From: Pieris napi
Lineage: Eukaryota; Arthropoda; Insecta; Lepidoptera; Pieridae
Length of the DNA: 64,000 nt
NCBI RefSeq assembly: GCF_905475465.1
Contig: NC_062240.1
Location: 10,555,001-10,619,000 of the forward strand
Direction of reading: 5' to 3'
The translations under genes were made by a program, and so were the position numbers. The notes under the pieces are model-generated. The model was not told the DNA's origin. It did not search any database and worked only from the letters and a program-made list of their open reading frames with translations. This document shows positions 12,001-24,000 of the stretch, piece by piece. Every line of letters begins with the position of its first letter. Position 1 is the stretch's first letter.

Positions 12001-15000
12001 GCAGCTTAGTCAATAAATCATTTTTAGCATTAACACTCGTAAATTCAACAACAACAGGTCTTGATACTCCTGGTCTACCCGGCAGCCGATACAAGTCACG
12101 TACAACACTCCTATTTATATCGACATCCACAGCTTTGCCGATGACAGAAAGGGTCGAGAGTAAGTTGTCAAACTTTTCGTTTTCAGAAATCGGGATATTG
12201 CGAATCTCCAGAGTTGCATCTCTTGTACGAAACTGTATATCCTGGATATGCGATTCTAAGTTTTTTATGGCATTATTATTATTTTTTTGGTTAGTTTCAA
12301 TTTCCTTTACTCTGTCATTGGTCTCCTCCTGAAACTTGTTAATAAATTCTATTCCTTTTTCTATTTCTGAGTTAGACTTCTTTATTTCCTGGAATTCAGT
12401 TTTTATATTGGATAATTCAGAAAATAATTTGTTTAAGGTGTCATTTAGAGTGGACTTCCAATCACGTAGGTTTCGTTCTTGATCCTCTTTCCATTCAGAA
12501 AGCATTTTCAGGACATCCGCTCTTAAGTCGCTACTTTCGGAACTAGAATGAGCATTCGGGGTAGAGGTCTCCATTCGTTGTCGCTTGGAGCGCGTTGTTA
12601 TATTGGTGTCACCCTTGGCAATACAGCCCGCACTCGTCATCGGAGACTTCGAAAGATCAGACTCCGATCGGGAACAAGACATCACAGAAGTGTTACGAGG
12701 GGGTGAGCGTTGGATATTGGGCATATCTTCAATGAACCCAGAGTTCAATATCGCAAAGCAACAATAGACAATCGCACCAGTTGATCGTAGCAGGTATAAC
12801 AGCTTTGTAGTACCGTAGCAAATCACAAGCGTCGTAGTCTAACTTACGTCATTAGCCGAATGTGATGTAGAATTTCGGCTCGCCGGCACTCAACCGTTTG
12901 GTGTAATGGCAAACAACAGCGCTCACTTCACAGCTTATCCAAGAAGAGGCACGGGTTCAAAACCACAAAAGTCCAAATAGTTCAATTTAGTATTTTAATT
13001 TAAGATTTTAAATTTAAATTTCTCACAAAACTCAACACAGTGGACACGTCCAAGCGCTTCCGCGGTCCGGAGGGGAGAGGTATAGAATTTATCTAATAAT
13101 CATACCGGTGAAATGTTTAAAAAAATATTTTTTTTTAAATTAATTAAACATACTCTGGACTGAAATTTGCTAGGCAGCCCATATGGATTATATTTATTGA
13201 CATATTAAATTATATATAAAATAAGTTTCATTAAATAAGCATCTCGGTGAAGGTCGTTGTATAGCGGGATCTTAGACCATCTATAAGATTTATTAATGCA
13301 TTTTTTAATTCAAAACATTGAGTTCGGTATCATGAAAATTAGCACAAACTTATGTAGTTTTAATCAAATTGATTACAAAAGTTTTTTTCTAGAAAATTCC
13401 ACATGAATTATGTTATAAAAACTTACTGGAGCCATCAGCAGGTGGGTGCTCGTACGTGTCCTGGCCAGGGTCGAAGCCCCTTGCGGGCAATTCATCACCG
13501 TAGGGGTCAGACAGACGGAATTTCTTGCCATCTTTTCCTGTTAGCTCATCCGTTACTGGGTTGAAGTCGAGACGACCTAAAAAAAATCGAGTTTAGTCTT
13601 TGGCCATAGCCTCCAGCCTCCGGAGTGTTTTTGAATAAGAAAATCATTTCGCGCTTTAATTCAATAGACATCTTATTCTTCGGAGCCATGCCCAACTTAT
13701 CAAACATGCTTCGAAAACAAGAGAAACAAGAGAGACTTAGGTCTAGGGTGAGGTGGGAGAAACTTTTAGTGTAGTGTGTATTCATATCTCAAAACGCTCG
13801 TATATCGAGGTACCACTGTATATTATCATATCTTTATATGTATATATAATTCTACTGTACGTATGTGGACCAATTTGAATGAACTTTAGATTCACAAATA
13901 AACCCGGCAGATGGCGCTGCAGTCGGTATATATATATATATATATATATATATCTTTTGTGCATGTGTTCTTAATTAAACTTCAAAACGGCTGGACAGAT
14001 TCTGATGAAATTTTATGTGTTCAAGTGGAGTCGAGAATTATTAACATAATTAGTTTTTTTTGTATGTAAGACGTGTGTACAGGACAATGTCTGTCGGATC
14101 CGCTAGTATAATATATATTCTTAATATAAGATGATTTACTACGAATATTTCACATAAATGTCCAATACTACTTACAGTCTATTAAGACACTCTTCTAGTG
14201 TACTTTTTTTTTGTTTAGCGCTAAGTGCACACAATCATCTCACCAGGAACTCACTCTCTTCTCACGTGGAATTACTTATATTAATTCTGAAATACCTGCA
14301 ATGGACAGTGCTGTGACCAGTTCGGGGCTGGTGACGAAGCAATGAGTGGCGGGATTGGCGTCATTACGTCCGGTGAAGTTACGGTTGTATGACGTCACTA
14401 TTGTGTTCTTTTCGCCCTTCTTCACGTCTTTACGGTCCCATTGACCGATGCAGGGTCCACACGCGTTGGCCAACACCTGTGATAGGGCTATTTAAGTACC
14501 AATATGCTATTTGACGAGATTTTTTTTAAAGAACCACGTCCGTGGTTTCAATGTCAGAGCGCTCGCGAGTGCGTTGCCGGCCTTTTAATTGGTACGCTCT
14601 TTTTTATATTAGTGACTATAGAACCTTTTGTTTTTTTTATAATTCTGTTAAATATTGGCTAAACAAATACCTAGAACGTTCATAATTTAAAAAAAACATG
14701 TCGTCGCACTATGACGTACCATGCTTGTAAACAAACGACAATGGTAATTATTATCATTCTTATATTGCACCAATACGATTTTATTATATTACGATCAGAA
14801 ACAGATCGAAATTAAACTACCATTAGATTAGAATTAGACAGGCGAAAACATTATTTACTTATTTATTTATTATTCTACGTCATAGACGATTCGACGATGA
14901 CTGACGTGTAATAATCTATATTTTTAATTACGGATTATATGATTGGAACTTAACAATGTATTTAGGAAGTACATTTCGCTGAGAGATGTTTTCTAATATT

Positions 15001-18000
15001 TAAAGTGTTTCAGTAAGTTTAATTACTTGATTTATAACTTACTGCATTTTTTGTAAATTTAAAAGATTTAATAAAATATTGTTAATCTTATTAATAATCA
15101 TATTATATTTCAGAAAGCTAATTTGATGTTATACATACTGCCAAGTCTCGCAAGTGAGTTGCCAGAATTTAATTTTATTATTAAATCGTTAATCAAGAAA
15201 ATACTTACAGTGCCTCCGAAGTCTCTCAGCGTCTGCGCAATGCCATCTCGTTCAATTGTTGCGCGAACTTGTTCTGATCCAGGGGTCACGTTGAACGGGA
15301 TTTTGGATTTGAGACCGTGACCTATCGCCTGTAAGTAATATAAGGAACGTTTAAAGATAATATTAATATTGTTACGAAGACGGGTCGACTGGAATATTTC
15401 TAGACCGAATTATAGGTGTGGGACAAGGACGGTATGATGCGAGAGAGAGAGAGGGAAGATCGGAACCTTCTCGAAGGTAGACCGAGCACTCTAGAACACC
15501 GTACGACAAGGACGGAGCAATGTGCGAAAGAGATAGCGAGTACGCACGTTCTAGAATTGTGCGATCTGCGAATATAAAACGTATTTTTTCTTCTTGTTTG
15601 GGGCAAACGGGCAGGAAGCTCACCTGATGGTAAGTGATCTTCTATGGACACACTCAATGCCAGAGGGCACAAGGTTACGGGTCTTTTAACAATTGGTACG
15701 TCCTTTTTGAAGGACCCTAAGTCGAATTGGTTTAATATAATAAAATAAGACACGGAAGCCTGATCACCTATTTGCTTATTCATAAAAAACCACATGAAAC
15801 AACATATATAAATCTGAGGCTTAGAACTAAATGGTTCAATTTTTTTTAATGAAAATAACCACGGTCCGGTTTTTTTTTTATTTTAAGCATTTTTCATTCT
15901 TAAATACCTACATATCTTGACAAAGACAAACTTCTATAAATTAATGAAATGTGAAAGTTCATGTTTTTCTTTGAACAATAATTTTACATGGTGGTAGATT
16001 AGCAGCAGCTGAGAAGTTGGCCTAGTCGCTTCAGCGTGCGACTGTCATCCCTGAGGCCGTAGATTCGATCCCCGGCTGTGCACCAATGGACTTTCTTTCT
16101 ATGTGCGCATTTAACATTCGGTCGAACGGTGATGGAAAAAATCTTCAGTAAACCGTCTTACACACAAAAAGTCGATGGTGTGTGTCAGGCACAGGAGGCT
16201 GATCACCTACTTGCCTATTAGATTGACAAATGATCATGAGCAGATGAGGCCCAGACCTAAAAGCGTAGTAGCGCCATTGATTTTCATTTAATTTGAAAAT
16301 CCATATTTTTTCTATTTTATATATGTAAGACTTACCTCCTTAACAATACTGGCACAACGCCCCATATCCTCATAAGAAGAGTTGGTGCAAGACCCAATAA
16401 GACCAACACGGATGTCCACCGGCCAGTCGTTCTTCTTAGCTGCTTCTCCTAACTTCGAGATTGGATTTGCGAGGTCAGGTGTGAAAGGTCCATTCACATG
16501 TGGCTCCAGAGTGGACAGGTTAATTTCGATCAGCTAAAAATATTGATCAGTGAGATGCGCAAGAGTTCTCTAACTAAAAGAATATTTCCACCAACCGAAA
16601 TCTGACGACCACTTGGCGACTCTTCCGAAAACCAGCTTAAGTTTGTATAAATAAATTAGTCTTTAGCAATAGAACTTTATGTAATAGAAATATATAAAAA
16701 AAGTCCAATACAGACTATAAAATTTAGAGAATATATGTGATCCTTTATTTGTTTTGTCTATGATTTTCTTAAGCAAAAATAATTTAATGATATCTAATAT
16801 ATACAAATATATTTATGGTTTGTAATTGGCGTGGTCTATTACAGATCAATATTTTATATATAGTCTATGTAGGGTATATAACATGTTTTAATAGAAGAAC
16901 TTATTATTGCTGCCGTTTTCCATACGATATTCCATTCCACGATAAACTCGCCAGGCCAGTTTCGTAATACACTAATTCTATTTTAAAATCTCCAGAACTC
17001 AGTTTTTTTTATATCAATCGGGGGCAAAGGAGCGTACGGGACGCCCAAAAAGGGCATTCATCGCTGTCCATTGTAGCCGGTGCGTTGCCAGCCTTTGAGG
17101 CAGTATGCTTTTTTTAAACAGTTAGAGGTATCTACCGTACCTTTCAGGGAAGACCCCCACCGGGAGTTGATTTCATAGTTCGTCAGTTCGCAAAAGAAAA
17201 TCTTGTGAAGCAAAGCATGGAAGACTTACATTATTATTAATGTTATATTAAAAAAATTAAATAAAAGTATCACTTATTCCACGTCATTAAATTTGAATCT
17301 GTAGGAATCCCTACTCATCGGCAAAGAAGACAGAGGGTGTAGGCCGAGAGAAAAAGCCGGCGTAAAAAACTCTCGGTACTACTCTTTTAAAATAGCAAAT
17401 CATCAAACAACACTTATTTTAAAACAAATATCGCAAATTAATTAGAGGTAGCCTGTCTAGCACTAGTCCCAGGCCCTTTTATCAACTAGATAATCGTTAA
17501 CTTTATAGTACGCCTTTTTACACAGATTTTCTTTCATACATTTCTTAAATTTATTAAAAGGCATAAAATATGGATTTTATTAAAGAAGAGTATCCCTTTT
17601 CCCAAAAAAAGAATGACTAACTTTATAAATAGTCTAGTACGGGGAAATTGCAGCCTGCGTTTGTTCCGAGTATTAACATGTGTGCGTATGTTCTATTCTA
17701 GTAAACTTATCACTATTGGTACATACCTCATCGTATGGTGCTTTGGGGTCAGGTGTGAGGAGATGTTTGAAGGAGTTAGCGGCGCTTGCCACGCCTTCGC
17801 GTCCCGTCGACTTAAGATACGCCTCCATGCGAGAGTTGTATGGGAATACCTGCAAATCGTAAAATTATGGTTATACTTATACATAAGGTACGACTAGAGC
17901 TTGGACTTAGGTAATTAGTACGACACTCCCACGTCAAAAAACATATTCAAATTTGTCTAATGTAAAAAAAAAACTATTAATCACAAAGAAAACTTATTTG

Positions 18001-21000
18001 CAGATTTCGGTTTACTTGGTGTAAAGAATTCATTTTTATTTTGCTAAGACATCATTATCAGTAGGGAACTGTGCCTTGGCACAACAAGGGAATGATTTTT
18101 TATAACCAGCAACAAACCGTCAAAAATATTATTTTAACAATACAAACACCAAAGCTACATAAGTTACAGACACAGAGGAAACTAACAAATGCGAAAGTTT
18201 TGTAAAAAAATGTTTTTGCTTAACTTATCATCCAGACATTCTGAATTCTATTCGTGACTTATTCTGATTTTAATCCTTGTACAAAGTAATCCGGTGTTTT
18301 AATGGTTTCGCTATAACTGTTTCTCATATGATCAAGTACCAGGACACAATAAAATATTATGAGGTTTTTTATTTTGAAGTATCGGTCCTGGTCAGAATTG
18401 TTAAATAATTTAAACTGGTTAACCAACGTTCGTACTCACACTAGTGGTAGCTCCGATTTCAGCACCCATGTTACAAATTGTGGCCATTCCCGTACAAGAG
18501 ATGGAGTCAACACCAGGTCCATGGTACTCCACGATGGCTCCAGTGCCTCCCTTTACTGTGAGGATGCCGGCGACCTTCAGGATCACATCTTTGGGGGATG
18601 TCCAGCCTGACAGCTTACCTAAAAATTACAGTTCTTTAGTTGTCTTTTTGAATGAAAGACTGTGCAATAGACACGAATTTTGACATTCCGGCTTTATTAT
18701 TTTTATAAAAATCTATGTTTTAGAATCCGGAATTTTTAGGAATTCTATTTGAACTAGATCTATTTTGAAGCCAAATTTACTGGTGTTAATAGTTTTCTTA
18801 ACTATAAGCAAACAATGACTAGTAATTTAATTGTATTTTTTTTTGTAACGTTGTTGTTCACCATAATTGTCATATATTTTAGAAAAGATACCTTGTAACA
18901 TTGCTCAGTACTTGCGGTTTGAAATAAAGTAATAGGCGTAAAAATATATTAAGTAGAGGTCAAGGGACAAAATATGCACGTTATAGGTGGTTATCTCAGC
19001 AGTAGATCTCTGATTACGTTATCATAAACATTTTTACTGTGATTTTAGTACCAGAGCTAGATATCATTTTTATCTAAACAAACTTGTAATATTTAAATAA
19101 AATGCATATGTAGAATACTAGAATAATCTAGATAAGTTTTATTATTATTATTAAGTGCAGTTAATATGCACTATCAGCAGTGTTAGAGCAATTGTTTAAG
19201 CAAGACTCGACCTTGGGGTCGTATGTTCGACCTCGGCCGCGTGCGTCTATTTTCTATGTGCGCAATTTACACTTGCTTAAGGTATATCACCCAATACACA
19301 TACAGAAATCTGCTCCATACACACGGACTTCATTAAAATTTCACTTAGTGGAAGTATTTGTTGAAAATGTGACGTCGTCTTTGAATTTTTACATATTTAT
19401 ACATTACATAAATATGAAATCGTACTAAACATAGTAAAGGTGTGTCGCATGAGTTATGTAACCTAAGCTTAGTAAATTTACATACATATTTAGTTTTTCA
19501 TACAACCATAAATTAGATAACATTCCCCTGCCTAGGAGTGTAAAATATGTCACTTATATTCGTTAATATCTTAAGTAACAGTTTTTTATTAGTCCAGGGA
19601 CGCAACCCCGCCAGTCCTAATTTGATGTTATGTTATAAGTTCTTGTTCTGAACCATTAAAGACATAAACCTTAGTCCACATCACAAATAACCACGACTTC
19701 GGCTGCGTGCTGAATAAGCCTGTAGGTGATTGATTAACGTGTCGTATTGAAACAGTGATGTGTTCAGACAAGAACATATCAGAATAGTTACGGTCGTGTG
19801 TTCTGAAAAGAACAGTTTCATCGTGTCGTAAGACACGGTAATTTGCCCTGACAAGGGCAGTTGTCAAACGTTTTCGTCGTGAAACAAGAATAATATGTCC
19901 TGAAAAGGACAGTTGTTAGACGTTTAGTCGAGTTACGATAATTTGTCCTGAAAAGGACAGTTTTCAGCGTTATCGTATTGCTACGATACCGAAGTGTTCT
20001 GAGAAGAACACGTTCGTACGCTTCGACGGCTGCGTGCAGAAAAAGGCCAACTTTTTGCCGCGCCGCATTTTTATCGCCTACTCTGGTACCTGCGCAACCA
20101 ATCAACGCTCCGCATCTTGGTACCACATGTCAATATTAGTTGTAAGTGTAGGATAATTTTTAAGTATAATTGTACACAGTTTTGTAAATAAATATCATTC
20201 ATCATTCACTATTCCATCTTCACCTCTTCTCTACAAGTAATTAGGGAGTTTTATTTTAACATCGACCAAGTAATTCTGAAGCAAATCAACCCGAAGCAAC
20301 ATCTCTAAAGTGGTGACCCCGAGAAGAACAACCCCGAGAAGAACAAACCCGAGAAGAACACCAAGAAAATTGAAGATGTCGACAACAGAAAAATCCGGTG
20401 CAGAGCGTCTAACTTCATCATCACCGTCGAGCCAAGAAGTCTCCGGCATTTCACTGTCGCTCTGCGTGCCACCACCTCATCCGCAACAGCCAACCATTGA
20501 CACACTCATCGGTGAAATAAGAAGATTGTCTTCAGAAGTTGCTGAGCTACGAGCACAACCTCTTGACAACTACAGCAACCGTCGCCCTCGCCACCGTTTC
20601 CAATCACGCTCGCGAAACGCATCTCCATATCACAGCGAAAACCGACGAGAGTCGCAGATGGAAGACCGAAGCCGAAAAAAGTCTCCAATGCCATACTGCT
20701 ACTACCATCATCGCTACGGTATGGACGCGAAGAAATGCGCACCACCATGCAGTGTCAAGCCTATTAACGAGTCGGAAAACTAAAAGTAACGCTGGCCGCG
20801 GCGGGAACTGGCGTTACCGAATCATCACACCGCCTTTTCGTTACCGACAGGGTAACAAAACTTACCTTTTTGGTCGACACAGGAGCCAATATCTCCGTGC
20901 TACCAAAGAAAAAAGGCTCACGCGAAAAACCACTGCCGTTTCAACTGTACGCCGCTAACAACACTGTAATTCCTACATACGGAGAGAAGTCACTCACACT

Positions 21001-24000
21001 CGATCTTAACCTCCGAAGACCATACACATGGAAATTCGTCGTAGCAGATGTGTCCAAGCCAATCCTGGGAGCAGATTTCTTACAGTACCACCACCTCATT
21101 GTCGACGTAAAAAACCGACGATTGATCGACGGGAAAACACAGCTGGTAACTAACGCTCAACTCAGTACTGCGGGCATACCTACAGTTCGCAGTATAGACA
21201 TTGAGCAAAATTACCACAGCATTCTAGCAGATTTCCCAGGCACAACTAGACTCACTTCAATGAAGCTAAGTCCTAAACATTCTGTCGAACACTTCATTGA
21301 AACAAATGGACCGCCTCTTCACTGCAGGCCACGCCCCATTGCGCCGCATCGTTACGAAATGGTCAGAAAGGAATTTCAGAGCATGATTGATCAAGGGTTA
21401 TGCAGACCAAGCAAAAGCCCTTGGGCATCACCTCTTCACGTCGTGCCAAAGAAGAATGGAGACCTACGCGTGTGTGGCGATTACCGAAGGCTAAACGCTA
21501 TAACCAAGCCCGATCGGTATCCCATACCACGCATACGTGATTTCACATACCAACTCGCAGGGAAGAAAATTTTCTCCACACTTGACCTCAACCGCGCCTA
21601 CCAACAACTGCCAGTCAGCGAGCAAGATGTGGAGAAAACCGCCATCATAACACCATTCGGCCTTTTCGAGTTCCCGCGCATGTGCCCTGGTCTAAAAAAC
21701 GCCGGCCAGACATTCCAACGTTTTATTCACGAAGTACTGCGCGAACTCGACTACGTATTCCCTTTCGTTGATGATTTACTGATAGCGTCAATCGACGAGG
21801 AAGAGCACCGAAAACATCTACGCACCGTATTACAGCGACTAGAAGAATACGGCATTACTATCAACCCATCAAAATGTGTTTTCGGCCAGCCAACTGTCAA
21901 ATTCCTCGGTCATCAAGTCACAGCGGAAGGAATACAGCCACCCCAAGAGAAGGTACAGGCTATCACAGACTTTCCAAAGCCACAAACCGTAGAAGAGCTG
22001 CGACGTTTTCTCGGTATGATAAATTTTTACCGCGAAAATATCAAAGACGCCGCCACCATACAAGCGCCGCTAAATAACTATCTGCACAACATCAAGAAGC
22101 GTGATAAAACTAAGATCGACTGGACCGCTGAATCGACGCAAGCTTACGAGGCATGTAAAGAGAGCATAAAAAACGCCGCTTTACTCGCTCATCCGTCTCA
22201 CCATGCGACGCTAGCGATATTCAGCGACGCGAGCGACAAAACAGCTGGTGCCGTACTAAATCAATTTGTCAACAACACATGGCAACCACTCGGCTATTTT
22301 TCGAAGAAATTCAGCGACGCACAGACTCGCTATAGTACCTACGATAGAGAGCTACTCGCCATCTACATGGCTGTCAAACATTTCCGAAAAATGTTCGAGG
22401 GACGAGAAATCATAATATTCACGGACCACAAGCCGCTAACATTCGCTTATACAAAATCAAATACAAACAGCGAATCACCGAGACGCACCCGACAGTTACT
22501 TTATATAAGCGAATTTACCACTGATATACGACACGTCAGTGGGTCTCAAAATGCAGCCGCAGACGCATTATCACGCATCGACGCAATCACATGTCCATCG
22601 CCGATCGACTACAATCAACTTGCAATAGCTCAAGAGCGCGATAGCGATACAATGCAAGCACTCAGTCTACAGAGCAACCTATCTTTCAAGGAAGTTAACC
22701 TGCCCGCGTCAAACATTAAATTACTCTGCGAAACTTCAACCTCATACATACGTCCGTACCTACCCGTAGAATACCGACGTACCGCATTCGACGCAGTACA
22801 TAACGTTAGCCACCCTGGAATAAAGACCACGAGGAAATTAATTACCCAACGCTACTTTTGGCCCTCAATGAACGCAGATGTCGGCAAGTGGGCAAAAGTA
22901 TGCCTACAGTGTCAGCGCGCCAAAATACAACGCCACACAACAAGTCCATTATTAATTTTTTCACCAACCGAACGATTCGAACACGTGCACATCGATATCG
23001 TTGGTCCGCTACCTACCGCGGCCACCGGTCATCGATACCTCGTGACAATGATCGACAGAGCGACGAGATGGCCCGAAGCATACCCATTATGCGAAATAAC
23101 AGCCGAAGACGTCGCCAAAGCAGTGTACGAAGGTTGGATTTCCCGTTTCGGTTGCCCTGCTACAATAACAACGGACCAAGGACGCCAATTCGAAAGCAGA
23201 GTATTTGCATCTCTTTCTCGCTTACTCGGAATCGAAAAAACGCGTACAACTTCATACCACGCACAATGTAACGGTATCATCGAACGATGGCACCGTGTCC
23301 TTAAGGCCGCATTGAAGGCAAGATTACAGACCGCAAGAAGCTGGATTAACGAGCTACCAACCGTCCTACTCGGATTACGCGCCGCTATGCGAAGTGACAC
23401 CGGCGTAAGCGCCGCCCAACTTACCTACGGATGCAACATACGCTTACCCGGTGATTTCTTATCAACGACCCGCGATAACGTCATTATGGACTCTGCCTAC
23501 ATCGATCAGCTGCGCGACGCAATACGTAACTTGCACCCAATGCCTAACCAACCACACAGCAACACAAAACCTATATTCATACACCGCGACCTGCAAACAT
23601 GTGAATACGTTTTCGTACGCATAGACGCCGTAAAGAAGCCATTACAAGCACCCTACGACGGACCATACCGCGTGCTGAAACGAGATAGCAAGATATTCAC
23701 GCTGCAGTTACCTAACCGTGAAACAAAGATCTCTATTGACAGACTCAAACCCGCCTACACAATTGCCGAGCCAGATGTGCCCACTGACACAATACCGAGT
23801 ACCTGCAACAAGCAAATCACATCAAGTGCGAGCGAACTACATAAACCATTAAATAGCCTGAAACATCAAAACGACAACAACCTGAAACATCAAAACGATA
23901 ACAACCTGAAACATCAAAACGACAACGACCTGAAACAACAAGACATTGGGAACAACACAATACCTACAAGGACAACTCGCCGAGGCCGCGTTATACGCCT

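Larger units (their letters stand above)
7985..13080 (-). mobile_element. Nearly full-length Jockey/CR1-superfamily LINE (LINE-A)
   Basis: Non-LTR retrotransposon in the sense orientation of aconitase. It carries ORF1 (11735-12724) and ORF2 (8392-11217) without frameshift. The 3' end (low coordinate) is an ATT/ATTT microsatellite tail at about 7985-8010, preceded by a 3' UTR with degenerate GTATGTGTTAGT repeats (8220-8390). The 5' boundary is not sharp; about 13080 is estimated from where the Tc1-like repeat resumes. The tail type, ORF order and RT motifs fit the CR1/Jockey group; I cannot assign a named family. Confidence 0.88.
7623..13272. mobile_element. Pair of about 150-bp inverted repeats with TA ends, enclosing a LINE
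   Basis: Positions 7623-7775 are the near-exact reverse complement of about 13110-13272. The outer ends read TA|AGATCCCGCTATACAACG on the left and its complement ending ...GGGATCT|TA on the right. This fits a non-autonomous Tc1/mariner-like element with long TIRs into which the LINE at 7985-13080 inserted. Alternatively, two copies of one MITE landed in opposite orientation. No transposase is seen between the arms. Confidence 0.7.

Noticed and set aside
13927..13955. (TA)n run as a possible regulatory element
   Set aside because: Ordinary microsatellite within a Helitron-like repeat.
15123..15320. Plus-strand 65-aa frame
   Set aside because: Antisense shadow of the aconitase exon at 15209-15328.
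19818..20126. Identical 102-aa minus-strand frames in both LTRs (also 24127-24435)
   Set aside because: The identity only reflects identical LTRs; the frame crosses the hairpin array and has no domain.
23860..23945. Direct repeats CTGAAACATCAAAACGA as a possible CRISPR-like array
   Set aside because: In-frame repeats at the end of Gypsy pol coding LKHQNDN; no spacers, eukaryotic context.
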